DNA of 40,960 bases, from positions 1-40,960 of the forward strand of contig QZFT01000064.1 in assembly GCA_003600225.1 (NCBI GenBank), given 5' to 3'. Under the pieces are notes generated by a model, which saw only the letters and a program-made list of their open reading frames with translations, had not been told where the DNA came from and ran no database searches. Origin of the DNA: Pseudonocardiaceae bacterium YIM PH 21723 (GTDB lineage Bacteria; Actinomycetota; Actinomycetes; Mycobacteriales; Pseudonocardiaceae). The first letter of the stretch is position 1, and each line of letters starts with the position of its first letter. The position numbers and the translations under genes are program-made. Positions 1-8,242 of this stretch are shown piece by piece.

Positions 1-412
1 ATCCATATCGAAGACACTCCAGCATTCAGATGCTCAGCCCCATCGAGTTCGAAGCCATGCAAACCTCGACTCACCACACCACCTAACCCCACACCCGAAG
101 TGTCCGGCGAAGAGGGGGAACCTCACCCCACTGATCTGGGCCATCTTCACCCTCACCCAAACAGGATGAAACAGGCTCACACCTACCCCCAAACCCCACT
201 TGACAGCCCCCGAGCCCCGCTAATGTGGAGCCCGGCCCCCTTAGAGGGCGGTCTGCCCCCGGATTGGGGCGGGGCCTAATGGGTCCAAGATCGTCGTGGG
301 GACGGGGCGTCGAGCGGGCAAGGTCGATGGTGGGGTGCGCTCCGAGTGGGCATCGGGGCGGTGTGGGGTTTGGGCGGGCCGTGAGGGCCGGGGCTCCGCG
401 TAAGGTGGGGGC
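1..412. other. Gene-free stretch at window start
   Basis: No credible coding region is seen before the amidohydrolase. A long minus-strand frame crosses the stretch, but it is an antisense shadow of the genes to its right. Part of the region has a more even base composition than the genes, with C-rich runs near 85-200. A possible plus-strand promoter lies at 199-226. An upstream gene may end outside the window. Confidence 0.6.
199..226 (+). promoter_or_regulatory. Possible promoter for the amidohydrolase-GNAT pair
   Basis: A TTGACA hexamer (200-205) is followed after 15 bases by TAATGT (221-226), which fits the actinobacterial TANNNT -10 pattern. The spacing is slightly short. It would give a leader of about 180 bases before the ATG at 413. 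No operator is evident. The call rests on pattern only. Confidence 0.35.
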
Positions 413-1192
413 ATGCGGATCAGCCTCTGTCAGCTCACGTCGACGCCCGATCCGGCCGCGAACCTGACGCTTGTCGAGCAGGGGATCGAGGCCGCGAAGG
501 AGCAGGGTAGCCGGGTGGTGGTGTTCCCGGAGGCGACCATGGCCTGCTTCGGCATTCCGCTCGGGCCGGTCGCGGAACCGCTGGACGGGCCCTGGGCCAC
601 GCGGGTGCGGGAGATCGCCGCCGAGCACGGGGTGCTGATCGTCGTCGGCATGTTCCGGCCGGCCGAGGACGGGCGGGTGTTCAACACGCTGCTGGTCACC
701 GGGCAGGGCATCGACACGCACTACGACAAGATCCACCTGTTCGACGCGTTCGGGTTCCAGGAGTCGCGCACCGTCGCGCCGGGGACCGAACCCCTCGTCA
801 TCGACCTGGACGGCACCAGGCTGGGCATCGCCACCTGCTACGACATCCGGTTCCCCGGGTTGTTCACCAGCCTCGCGGACCGGGGCGCGCAGGCAACGCT
901 GCTCGCCGCCTCCTGGGGCGCGGGGCCCGGCAAGAAGGACCAGTGGGAGCTGCTCTGCCGGGCGCGCGCGCTGGACTCCACGTCCTGGGTGCTGGCCTGT
1001 GGGCAGGCCGAGCCGGAGACCACCCGGGGCACCGCGCCCACCGGGATCGGGTACAGCACCGTGGCCACGCCGTTCGGCCAGATCCACGCGCAGGCGGGCG
1101 ACAAGCCGGAGCTGCTCACCGTGGACATCGACCTCGCGCAGACCACGCAGGCCCGGGAGGCCATTCCCGTGCTGGCGAACCGGAGGTTCTAG
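413..1192 (+). CDS. Carbon-nitrogen hydrolase (nitrilase superfamily amidase)
   Basis: A 259-residue cytosolic enzyme of the nitrilase/omega-amidase superfamily, which hydrolyses amide or nitrile C-N bonds through a Cys thioacyl intermediate. The Glu-Lys-Cys triad is complete: E40 in FPEAT, K106 in YDKIHLFDA and C142 in ATCYDIRFP. Length is normal for the stand-alone amidase branch. The DKIHLFDA and CYDIRFP blocks resemble the omega-amidase/Nit2 and deaminated-glutathione amidase groups, but the substrate cannot be read from sequence. The ATG at 413 follows an AAGGTGGG ribosome site. The stop codon directly abuts the GTG of the GNAT gene, so the two are probably co-translated. Confidence 0.9.
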   Translation: MRISLCQLTSTPDPAANLTLVEQGIEAAKEQGSRVVVFPEATMACFGIPLGPVAEPLDGPWATRVREIAAEHGVLIVVGMFRPAEDGRVFNTLLVTGQGIDTHYDKIHLFDAFGFQESRTVAPGTEPLVIDLDGTRLGIATCYDIRFPGLFTSLADRGAQATLLAASWGAGPGKKDQWELLCRARALDSTSWVLACGQAEPETTRGTAPTGIGYSTVATPFGQIHAQAGDKPELLTVDIDLAQTTQAREAIPVLANRRF

Positions 1193-1636
1193 GTGATCTT
1201 CCGCGCGGCGACCGGGGACGACATTCCGGCGATCATCGCCCTGCTGGCCGATGACGAGCTCGGGGCGGCCAGGGAGAGCAGCGATCCGGCGCGCTACCTC
1301 GACGCCTTCCAGGCCATCAGCGAGGACCCGAACCAGTATCTGGCCGTGGCCGACGACGGTGGGCGGGTCGTCGGCACCGTGCAGCTGACCTTCATTCCCG
1401 GGCTGTCTCACCGGGGTGCCTGGCGGGGACAGATCGAGGCGGTGCGGGTGCACAGTGGACATCGCGGCACCGGGCTGGGGTCACGGATGATCGGCTGGGC
1501 GATCGAGGAATGCCGGACCCGGGGATGCCGGCTGGTCCAACTGACCTCCGACATCACCCGGGTCGACGCCCATCGGTTCTACGAGAAGCTCGGCTTCACT
1601 CCGAGCCACACCGGCTTCAAGCTGAAGCTGAGCTGA
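1193..1636 (+). CDS. GNAT family N-acetyltransferase
   Basis: A 147-residue single-domain GNAT protein that would transfer an acetyl group from acetyl-CoA to an amine. The acetyl-CoA pyrophosphate loop is visible as HRGTGLG (motif A) after the strand carrying VRVHSG. The C-terminal block ending FYEKLGF is typical of small GNATs. The GTG start lies immediately after the stop of the amidohydrolase, and the ribosome site (GGAGG) is inside that gene's last codons, so the pair forms an operon. The 3' end overlaps the convergent hydrolase by 20 bases. The acceptor substrate is unknown. Confidence 0.88.
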   Translation: MIFRAATGDDIPAIIALLADDELGAARESSDPARYLDAFQAISEDPNQYLAVADDGGRVVGTVQLTFIPGLSHRGAWRGQIEAVRVHSGHRGTGLGSRMIGWAIEECRTRGCRLVQLTSDITRVDAHRFYEKLGFTPSHTGFKLKLS

Positions 1637-2441
1637 CCGCGTCCCGGCCCTCGGCGCGAGCCGCGGTGGCCAGGATCGTCTGGACCACGGCCTCCGGGTC
1701 GTCGCCCATCGGGATGTGCCCGCAGCCGGCCAGGGTCACGTGGTTCGCCTGCGGCAGTTCCCGCTTGGCGATCTCCGCCTGGCGGGGCAGCAGGATCCGG
1801 TCGTGATCGCCCCAGGCCACCGTCACCGGGACCTTCGGCGCCGGGCTGCTCCACGCCACATCGGCGCCGGCCCGCAGCGTCGGGCGGAAGGCGACCGAGC
1901 CACGCATGGCCTGGAGGTCACCGAACGCGGTGAGCGCGTCGATCCGCTCCGGGTGCTGGTACAGCGCGCGCAGCTGCTTGGTGCGGAAGCCGTCCTTGTT
2001 GATGAACCACTTCGACAGGGCGAGGGGCGCCTTCGAGTTCCAGTACATCTTGCGCAGCGTGCGCAGCGCGTGCTTGCGGTCCGCGTCGATCCAGAACCCG
2101 GCGGGCGCGAGCGCGGTCGCCGAGGAGACCCAGCCCTGGGAGGCGAGCTCCAGGGACAGCAGCGCGCCCATGGAGTTGCCCGCGACGTGGGCGCCCTTGA
2201 GGCCCAGTTCGTCCAGGATCTCGCCGAGCCGCTGTACCGCGTTCTCCAGGGTGTAGGCCTGCCCCTCGGGCATCGGCGGCGACTGCCCGAAGCCGGGCAG
2301 GTCGATCGCCCAGACGTCATGGTGCTCGGCCAGCTGGTCGATGACCGGCGACCAGGCCTGCCAGCGATGACCGATGCCATGCAGCAGGACAAGCGGGCTA
2401 CCAGAGCCACGGCGCTCGAAGTGGACCGGTAAGTTACTCAT
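1617..2441 (-). CDS. Alpha/beta-fold hydrolase, last gene of the oxidation operon
   Basis: A 274-residue alpha/beta hydrolase. The oxyanion-hole HG motif is at residues 21-22 (LLHGIGH), the nucleophile S90 is in GNSMG, the acid is probably D214 in WGDHDRI, and the catalytic His is H242 in CGHIP. There is no signal peptide, so it is cytosolic. Its ATG overlaps the stop of the upstream monooxygenase by one base (TGATG), implying translational coupling. In this context it would suit cleavage of the ester or lactone made by the adjacent Baeyer-Villiger-type enzymes. That role is inference, and related folds include haloalkane dehalogenases and C-C hydrolases. The C-terminal codons overlap the convergent GNAT gene. 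Confidence 0.9.
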   Translation of the reverse strand: MSNLPVHFERRGSGSPLVLLHGIGHRWQAWSPVIDQLAEHHDVWAIDLPGFGQSPPMPEGQAYTLENAVQRLGEILDELGLKGAHVAGNSMGALLSLELASQGWVSSATALAPAGFWIDADRKHALRTLRKMYWNSKAPLALSKWFINKDGFRTKQLRALYQHPERIDALTAFGDLQAMRGSVAFRPTLRAGADVAWSSPAPKVPVTVAWGDHDRILLPRQAEIAKRELPQANHVTLAGCGHIPMGDDPEAVVQTILATAARAEGRDAVSSASA

Positions 2442-3928
2442 CAGTTACCTCCCGGCATAAGGGTGCTTTCCCGGCCGGATTTGCGCAAGGTCACCGTGAA
2501 ATCTCCCGGGCGAAAGTGCAGCTCACGGTGCAGCCGGGCCAGCGTCCGCGGGTAATTCACGATGTTCCGCCCAGTGGGGTGCAGGTAGAAGCCGGCGCAG
2601 CCGGAGTTGTACACGGTGGGCCGCAACGCTCGCTGCACCCCGGCGTTCCACTCGTCCTGGACGTCCCGGCGCACGTCCAGCCGCGCCCACCGTCCACGGA
2701 TCATCGCTCCGGCGGCGGCCGCGACGTACTGGGCCTGCCGCTCGATGGTGCCCAGCACCGAGGCATGCCCCGGGATGATGTTGGGTCCGAGGAACAGGAA
2801 CAGGTTCGGGAAGCCGGCCACGGTGGTCCCCAGGTAGGCCTGCGGCGCGTCCCCCCACCGTTCGGCCAGGGAGACGCCGTCCTCGTCGAAGACGTGCTTG
2901 GCGATCGGTGACTCGGCCACCTCGAACCCGGTGCCGAAGATGAGCACATCCACCTCGGTCTCGGCGCCGTCCGCGCTGAGCACCGAGTTCCGCCGGATCC
3001 CGGTGAGGCCGCCGTGCACCCGCGCGTTCGGCGCGGTGATCGCCGGGTACCAGTCGTTGGACGGCACGGGTGCTTTGCAGCCCAGCACGAAGTCCGGGGT
3101 CAGCCGTGCGCGCAACCCCGGGTCGGTGACCTGGCGTCGCAGGTTCCGCAGCGCGACCTTCTGCAGCCGGCGCATCAGCCAGGCACGCCGGAACGCGATA
3201 CCGAACGCCTCGAACTGCAGGTAGATCAGGAACCGCCGCAGGGCCTGTAACTGCGGGACCAACCGGAAGGCCGCCCGCTGCCACGCCGGGACGGGGCCGT
3301 CGCTCTTCGGCAGCACCCACGGCGCCGTGCGCTGGAAGACGTGCAGCTCACCGGTCCGGCCGCTGATCTCCGGCACGAACTGGACGGCCGAGGCCCCGGA
3401 ACCCACCACCGCGACCCGTTTGCCGGTGAGGTCGACGGAGTGGTCCCAGCGCGCGGAATGGAACTTCGGGCCGGTGAACGTCGCCAGGCCGGGAACGTCG
3501 GGCAGCCGGGGCTGATGCAGCGGGCCGGACGCGGCGACCAGCACCTCGGCCGTGTACGGGCCCTGATCCGTCTGGATCTGCCAGCGCCCGGTCACCGGGT
3601 CCCAGCGTGATTCGCCGACCGTGACGCTGAACCGGGTATGTCCGGTGATGCCGTACTTGTCCGCGGTGGCGCGCAGATACCGCTGGATCTCCGGCTGCCG
3701 GCAGTACCGCCGGGACCAGCCGGGATTCGGGTTGAAGGAGAACGAGTACCAGATCGACGGGACGTCGCAGCCGCAGCCGGGATAGGTGTTCTCCCGCCAG
3801 CAGCCACCGATGTCGTCGCCCTTCTCCAGGATGACGAAATCGGTGATCCCGCTGCGCAGCAGGTGGTACCCGGTGGCCACGCCGGACGGTCCCGCCCCGA
3901 TCACCAGAACCTGGACGTCACGCCGCAC
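2441..3928 (-). CDS. Flavin-containing monooxygenase, Baeyer-Villiger type (copy 1)
   Basis: A 495-residue class B flavoprotein monooxygenase using FAD and NADPH to insert oxygen next to a carbonyl or to oxidise a heteroatom. It has an N-terminal FAD Rossmann motif GAGPSG (11-16), the family block GGCWRENTYPGCGCDVPS (41-58), the Baeyer-Villiger fingerprint FxGxxxHxxxWD at 151-162, and a second NADPH Rossmann motif GSGASA (176-181). The GTG start has a GGGAGG ribosome site six bases upstream. It is closely similar throughout to the next gene upstream (3973-5424), so the two are tandem duplicates. The 35 bases before and across its start match the 3' end of the diiron oxygenase gene, a relic of the duplication. 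Substrate unknown. Confidence 0.93.
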   Translation of the reverse strand: MRRDVQVLVIGAGPSGVATGYHLLRSGITDFVILEKGDDIGGCWRENTYPGCGCDVPSIWYSFSFNPNPGWSRRYCRQPEIQRYLRATADKYGITGHTRFSVTVGESRWDPVTGRWQIQTDQGPYTAEVLVAASGPLHQPRLPDVPGLATFTGPKFHSARWDHSVDLTGKRVAVVGSGASAVQFVPEISGRTGELHVFQRTAPWVLPKSDGPVPAWQRAAFRLVPQLQALRRFLIYLQFEAFGIAFRRAWLMRRLQKVALRNLRRQVTDPGLRARLTPDFVLGCKAPVPSNDWYPAITAPNARVHGGLTGIRRNSVLSADGAETEVDVLIFGTGFEVAESPIAKHVFDEDGVSLAERWGDAPQAYLGTTVAGFPNLFLFLGPNIIPGHASVLGTIERQAQYVAAAAGAMIRGRWARLDVRRDVQDEWNAGVQRALRPTVYNSGCAGFYLHPTGRNIVNYPRTLARLHRELHFRPGDFTVTLRKSGRESTLMPGGN

Positions 3929-3952
3929 TAGAGCCTCCCGGGGTGTGGCCGA
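3918..3952. repeat. Duplication scar: copy of the diiron-gene 3' end ahead of monooxygenase copy 1
   Basis: The sequence at 3918-3952 matches 5414-5448 at about 32 of 35 positions. At 5414-5448 it encodes the last residues of the AurF-like protein (GYTPGGSRAA, stop). At 3918-3952 the same frame reads GHTPGGSSAA and a stop, but no gene runs into it. It marks the left boundary of the duplicated unit and supplies the ribosome site of copy 1. Confidence 0.8.
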
Positions 3953-3972
3953 TGATCTCAGCCTACGGGGGA

Positions 3973-5424
3973 TCAGCTCGCCGTCACGATGAAATCTCCC
4001 GGGCGAAACCGCAGCTCACGGTGCAGCCGGGTGAGCGTCCACGGCCAGTTCGCGATGTTGTGCCCGCTGGGCAGGACGTAGTAGCTGGAGCAGCCGCCGG
4101 AGTTGTACACGGTGGACGGCAGCGCGCGCTGCACCTCCGCGTTCCACTCGTCGTGCACGTCCCGCCGCACCTCGAGGGCGGCCCAGTGACCGCGGACCAT
4201 CGCGCCCGCCGCGTCGGCGACGTACTTCGCCTGTTTCTCGATGGTGCCCAGCACCGAGGCGTGCCCGGGCACGATGTTGGGCCCGAGGAACAGGAACAGG
4301 TTCGGGAATCCGGGGACCGTGGTGCCGAAGTAGGCCTGCGGAACGCCCTGCCACCGCTCGGCCAGGGACACGCCGTCGCCGTCGAACACATACTGGGCGA
4401 TCGGCGGCTCGGCCACCTCGAAACCGGTGCCGAAGATCAGCACGTCCACCTCGGCCTCGGTGCCGTCCGCGCCGAGCACCGATCCGGGCCGGATCCCGGC
4501 GGCGGCGCCGTGCAGCGTGGCGTTGGGCGCGGTGATCGCCGGATACCAGTCGTTGGACGGCATGATCCGCTTGCAGCCCAGGGTGAACCGGGGCGTCAGC
4601 CGCTCACGCAGCGCCGGGTCCCTGACCTGGCGGTGCAGGTGGCCGAGCACCCGCTGCTGGACGCGGTTCATCAGCCGCGGATGCCGGAAGGCCACACCTG
4701 CCGCCTCGTGCACCAGGTAGAGCAGGGCGCGCAGCAGCGCCTGGAACGGTGGGGCGAGCCGGAACAGGGTCCGCACCCAGCCGGGGTTGACGAAGTCGTG
4801 CTTGCGGACCACCCAGGCCGCCGTGCGCTGGAAGACGTGCAGCTCGGCGACCTTGCCGACGATCTCCGGCACGAACTGGACGGCCGACGCCCCGGTGCCG
4901 ATCACCGCCACCCGCTTGCCGGTGAGGTCCACCGAGTGATCCCACCGCGCCGAGTGGAAGGCCTCCCCGGCGAAGGAGTCCACGCCGGGCACGTCCGGCA
5001 GTTGCGGTTCGTGCAGCGGTCCGGGGGCGGCCACCAGCATCGCCGCGGTGAAGGTGCCCTGGCTGGTCTCCACCTCCCAGCGCCGGGTCGCCGGGTTCCA
5101 TCGGGAGTCCTTGGCCTGCACCCCGAACCGGACGTACGGGGTGATGCCGAACTTGTCCGAGGTGGACCGCAGGTACCGCTGGATCTCGGCCTGTTTGCTG
5201 TAGAAGCGGGTCCAGCCCGGGTTCGGGTCGAAGGACAGCGAGTACCAGGCGGACGGCACATCGCAGCCGCAGCCCGGATAGGTGTTCTCCCGCCAGCAGC
5301 CGCCGATGTCGTCGCCCTTCTCCAGGATGACGACATCGGTGATCCCGGTGCGCAGCAGGTGATATCCGGTGGCCACGCCGGACGCCCCGGCGCCGATCAC
5401 CAGTACCTGGAAATCACGCCGCAC
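3973..5424 (-). CDS. Flavin-containing monooxygenase, Baeyer-Villiger type (copy 2)
   Basis: A 483-residue FAD/NADPH monooxygenase, paralogous along its whole length to the adjacent copy 1. Residue numbering is the same through the first half: GAGASG at 11-16, GGCWRENTYPG from 41, the FxGxxxHxxxWD fingerprint at 151-162 and GTGASA at 176-181. The middle region around residues 200-260, likely near the substrate cavity and membrane face, is more divergent than the nucleotide-binding parts, suggesting different substrate ranges. The GTG start overlaps the end of the diiron oxygenase by 11 bases. A 44-base gap separates it from copy 1. It is probably the parental copy, because it keeps the intact junction with the diiron gene. 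Confidence 0.93.
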   Translation of the reverse strand: MRRDFQVLVIGAGASGVATGYHLLRTGITDVVILEKGDDIGGCWRENTYPGCGCDVPSAWYSLSFDPNPGWTRFYSKQAEIQRYLRSTSDKFGITPYVRFGVQAKDSRWNPATRRWEVETSQGTFTAAMLVAAPGPLHEPQLPDVPGVDSFAGEAFHSARWDHSVDLTGKRVAVIGTGASAVQFVPEIVGKVAELHVFQRTAAWVVRKHDFVNPGWVRTLFRLAPPFQALLRALLYLVHEAAGVAFRHPRLMNRVQQRVLGHLHRQVRDPALRERLTPRFTLGCKRIMPSNDWYPAITAPNATLHGAAAGIRPGSVLGADGTEAEVDVLIFGTGFEVAEPPIAQYVFDGDGVSLAERWQGVPQAYFGTTVPGFPNLFLFLGPNIVPGHASVLGTIEKQAKYVADAAGAMVRGHWAALEVRRDVHDEWNAEVQRALPSTVYNSGGCSSYYVLPSGHNIANWPWTLTRLHRELRFRPGDFIVTAS

Positions 5425-6298
5425 GCGAGCCTCCCGGGGTGTAGCCGAACAGCTTCCAGACCAGGGTGGACAGCGGGGTGATCAGCCCCAGTTCGCGGTA
5501 GAACGGCACGAACTTGTCGATCTTCTGCTGGTAGTACCGCCGGCGTACCGGGTTGCGCCGCGCGGCCCGGGCGGCTTCACGGCCGTCCAGACCGGCTCTG
5601 GCATAGACCTGGGGCATCAGCCAGCAACGCTCGATGAAGCGGATACCGACCGCGACTCCCATGGCCATGAACTGGCGCTGGAACCAGTTCAGCGTGGGGA
5701 TGATCTTGCCCAGTTCCTGCCGGGCGAAGCTCATGTGCCGGGCCTCTTCGGTGACGTGGATCTTGTACACCATGCGGGTCAGCGGCTGGATGGTCTCGTC
5801 GCGCGCGCCCTCTCGCTGCAACGCGTCGAAGATCTCCTCGACGAACAGCACCGCGACGAAGGACAACGCCTCCGGGCAGTGGGTGAGCATGCCGCGCACG
5901 ATGGCACGTTCCGGCAGCCGGAACCGGAACTGGCCACGGTCGATCTTCTCCAGGGCCATGCTGAACATCGTCGAGTGCCGGGTCTCGTCACCCAGCTCGG
6001 TGAGCGTGTACCGCATCCGGTCGGAGGCGTATGTCCAGTTCAGCGAGTTGCGGGCGAGGAAGACCATGAAGGCGGTCTCCACCCAGATCCCGAAGTTCAG
6101 CAGGTTCGCCACCTCGCAGCGGGTCACCTCGATCTGCTGCTCCCGGGTCAGTGAGTCCCACAGCCTGCTGCCGTACAGCGCGGAGGCCTGCGGCGGGGCG
6201 AAGAACCGGTCCTCGACAAGCGGCGCGGACCAGTCGATGTCGATCTCCGGGTCGTAGCTGCGCTGCAGCGATCCTTTGAGCAGCCGGGACGTGGTCAT
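5414..6298 (-). CDS. AurF-like diiron oxygenase
   Basis: A 294-residue protein of the AurF/p-aminobenzoate N-oxygenase family (non-haem diiron ferritin-like fold). Carboxylate and His ligands are visible: E105-x2-H108 (DETRH), E154 (VEE) and H181-x3-E185-x2-H188 (HVTEEARH). This spacing agrees with that known for AurF, and E75 is the likely remaining Glu. Family members N-oxygenate arylamines, but others hydroxylate carbon, so the reaction is open. The frame extends upstream, but the ATG at 6298 overlaps the stop of the dehydrogenase gene as ATGA and gives a normal N-terminus. No ferredoxin or reductase gene is adjacent. The 3' end overlaps monooxygenase copy 2. Confidence 0.88.
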   Translation of the reverse strand: MTTSRLLKGSLQRSYDPEIDIDWSAPLVEDRFFAPPQASALYGSRLWDSLTREQQIEVTRCEVANLLNFGIWVETAFMVFLARNSLNWTYASDRMRYTLTELGDETRHSTMFSMALEKIDRGQFRFRLPERAIVRGMLTHCPEALSFVAVLFVEEIFDALQREGARDETIQPLTRMVYKIHVTEEARHMSFARQELGKIIPTLNWFQRQFMAMGVAVGIRFIERCWLMPQVYARAGLDGREAARAARRNPVRRRYYQQKIDKFVPFYRELGLITPLSTLVWKLFGYTPGGSRAA

Positions 6299-7179
6299 GA
6301 CTTCACCTTCTCCGCGGCGGTGCGCTTGATCAGCTGGTTCAGCACGCCCTCGTCGCCGATGCGGGCGAACAGCCTGGTCAGCGGCTTGGCGAAGTGCCAC
6401 AACGCGTAGGAGGCCCAGGCGCCGACGGTCACCGGGACCACCGGGCGGTTCCACCGCACCGCGGACTGGATCTTGCGGGCCACCAGGTCCGGGCCGGGGG
6501 TGAACCGGCCGCTGCCCAGAAAGGACTGCGCCGCCGCGGCCTTCTCCCCCGCGTTGTCCGCGCCGACGAAGGTGGTCGCCGAGTAGATGTTGGTGGCGAT
6601 GAAACCGGGGCAGATGGCGCTGACGCCGACGTTGTACCGGCGCATCTCGGCGCGGGTGGCCTCGGACAGCATCAGCACCGCGGCCTTGACCGTGTTGTAC
6701 GCGGACAGCGTGCGCAGCGGGGTGAACGCGGCAGCGGAGGCGATGTTCACGATGTGCCCGCGTGCCTGGGGATCGCCCGCGTGCCGCTCGGCGAGCTGTT
6801 TGCCGAACACCCGGGCGCCGTAGACGACGCCGAGCAGGTTGATGTCCACGATGCGCTTCCAGTCGGCCACGGTGTGGTCCAGGAAGTCGCCGCCCATGCC
6901 GATGCCGGCGTTGTTGACGATCACGTCCGGTACGCCGAACTCGGCCCGCACCCAGGCGGCGAACTGCTCCCAGGCGTCCGGGTCGGCGACGTCCAGCCGG
7001 CGGGAGACGGCGAAGCCGCCGTCACCGGTGATCCGGTCCGCGGTGGCGGCGGCGGTCTCCGCGTCGATGTCGGCGCACACGACCTTCGCGCCACCCTTGG
7101 CGAAGCGTTCGGCGGTGGCCCGGCCGATCCCGCTGCCCGCCCCAGTGATCACTACCACGTTCGGAGACCGATTCGGCAC
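6295..7179 (-). CDS. Short-chain dehydrogenase/reductase, first gene of the oxidation operon
   Basis: A 294-residue classical SDR, an NAD(P)-dependent alcohol/ketone oxidoreductase. It has the cofactor motif TGAGSGIG (12-19), NNAG (89-92), catalytic S148 and YNTVK with Y161 and K165. An acidic residue (D37) after the second strand suggests preference for NAD(H). The roughly 45-residue C-terminal extension is longer than the SDR core and ends basic. The GTG start at 7179 has a strong GGGAGGAG ribosome site. It is the promoter-proximal gene, divergent from the MerR regulator. It is a good candidate for oxidising an alcohol to the ketone used by the monooxygenases. Confidence 0.92.
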   Translation of the reverse strand: MPNRSPNVVVITGAGSGIGRATAERFAKGGAKVVCADIDAETAAATADRITGDGGFAVSRRLDVADPDAWEQFAAWVRAEFGVPDVIVNNAGIGMGGDFLDHTVADWKRIVDINLLGVVYGARVFGKQLAERHAGDPQARGHIVNIASAAAFTPLRTLSAYNTVKAAVLMLSEATRAEMRRYNVGVSAICPGFIATNIYSATTFVGADNAGEKAAAAQSFLGSGRFTPGPDLVARKIQSAVRWNRPVVPVTVGAWASYALWHFAKPLTRLFARIGDEGVLNQLIKRTAAEKVKS

Positions 7180-7196
7180 GGGTCGCTCCTCCCACG

Positions 7197-7215
7197 TGTT
7201 GACTGGTTGTCAACA
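7197..7215. promoter_or_regulatory. Perfect inverted repeat between SDR operon and merR gene
   Basis: TGTTGAC-TGGTT-GTCAACA: seven-base arms around a five-base spacer, 19 bases in all. It lies in the only divergent space between the five-gene operon and the MerR-type regulator, about 18 bases from the SDR start. A TTGACA-like -35 element is contained in the palindrome on either strand. It is the obvious operator candidate for the adjacent regulator, which could control both directions. Confidence 0.6.
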
Positions 7216-7298
7216 AGGCATAAAGGAACGTTACATCAGCCAATGGCACAGTGGGAAGAGTAGGATTCCGGTCCACTGTGCCCGAGGAACGGAGGACC

Positions 7299-8033
7299 AT
7301 GCCGGAGTACCGCGTGGACGAGCTGGCCAGGCTGGCCGACACCACGACCCGCAATGTGCGCGCGTACCAGGATCGGGGCCTGATCGCCCCGCCGGAGATC
7401 CGCGGTCGCACCGGGTACTACTCCGACACCCACCTGGCCCGGCTGCGGCTGATCAATTCGCTGCTGCGCCGGGGGTTCACCATCGCGCAGATCAGCCAGT
7501 TCATCGAAGCCTGGGAAGAGGGCAAGGACATCGGCGAGACGCTCGGCCTGGAGCAGGCCGTGATGCTGCCGTGGACCGATGAACTGCCCACCGAAGTGCC
7601 CACCGCCGAGCTGCGCGCGCTGCTGGACAGCGAGCGGCCGGGTCAGTTCGACCGGGTGGCCGACCTCGGCCTGTTCCGGGTGGACGGGGAGCGCACGGTG
7701 ATCCTGCTGCCCCGGGTGCTGACCCAGTCCTTCGAAGTGTTGCAGGACGGGTTCGCCCTGGACGATCTGATCGGGCTCTACGAGCGGGTGTCGGGGTACT
7801 TCGACGACGCCGCGAACCAGATGGTGCGGATGGCCGTCGACCGGCTGACCGCCGAGCACGGCGAGGGTTGGCTACCGGACAAAGACCAGGTTCCGGAGCT
7901 CGCCGAAATGCTCCGCAGACTGCGCCGAATGGCGCTCAGTTCGATGCACGATCTGCTTGCACATGCATTGGAACGTGCAACCGAATCGGTACTCGAAGAG
8001 CACCTGACCAGGGCAGTTAAGAACAACGAGTGA
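7299..8033 (+). CDS. MerR-family transcriptional regulator
   Basis: A 244-residue regulator. Residues 4-70 form a MerR winged-helix domain (YRVDELARLADTTTRNVRAY, then RGLIAPPEIRGRTGYYSD, then the HLARLRLINSLLRRGF helix). The remaining 170 residues have no metal-binding Cys pattern and probably bind an organic effector or dimerise. The ATG at 7299 follows GGAGGACC; an upstream in-frame start is less well placed. It is divergently transcribed from the SDR-AurF-monooxygenase operon with a 19-base palindrome between, so it is the likely effector-responsive regulator of that operon. The C-terminal domain lacks a family I can name. Confidence 0.88.
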   Translation: MPEYRVDELARLADTTTRNVRAYQDRGLIAPPEIRGRTGYYSDTHLARLRLINSLLRRGFTIAQISQFIEAWEEGKDIGETLGLEQAVMLPWTDELPTEVPTAELRALLDSERPGQFDRVADLGLFRVDGERTVILLPRVLTQSFEVLQDGFALDDLIGLYERVSGYFDDAANQMVRMAVDRLTAEHGEGWLPDKDQVPELAEMLRRLRRMALSSMHDLLAHALERATESVLEEHLTRAVKNNE

Positions 8034-8242
8034 TGTCCCCTAGGCAATACGCCACCCACTTGTGTGAATTAGTGCCTTAAGCCGAACGAGAATGATGCGG
8101 GCGGCCCTGTTTCTGGTGTTAACTGCCGTGAACGCATGCATCGCCCTGCACTCCGAGAGTGGTGCTTGCAGCAAGAACGCCGGAGTGGCCCTTCCGCCAC
8201 GCCCCCCGAGCGGGAGGGTCATTCCGACTTGCTCGACCTAGC

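Noticed and set aside
83-1462. Long minus-strand open frame opposite the amidohydrolase and GNAT genes
   Set aside because: Its translation is Arg/Gly/Pro-rich and low in hydrophobic pattern, as expected for an antisense shadow, while the plus strand has full catalytic motifs.
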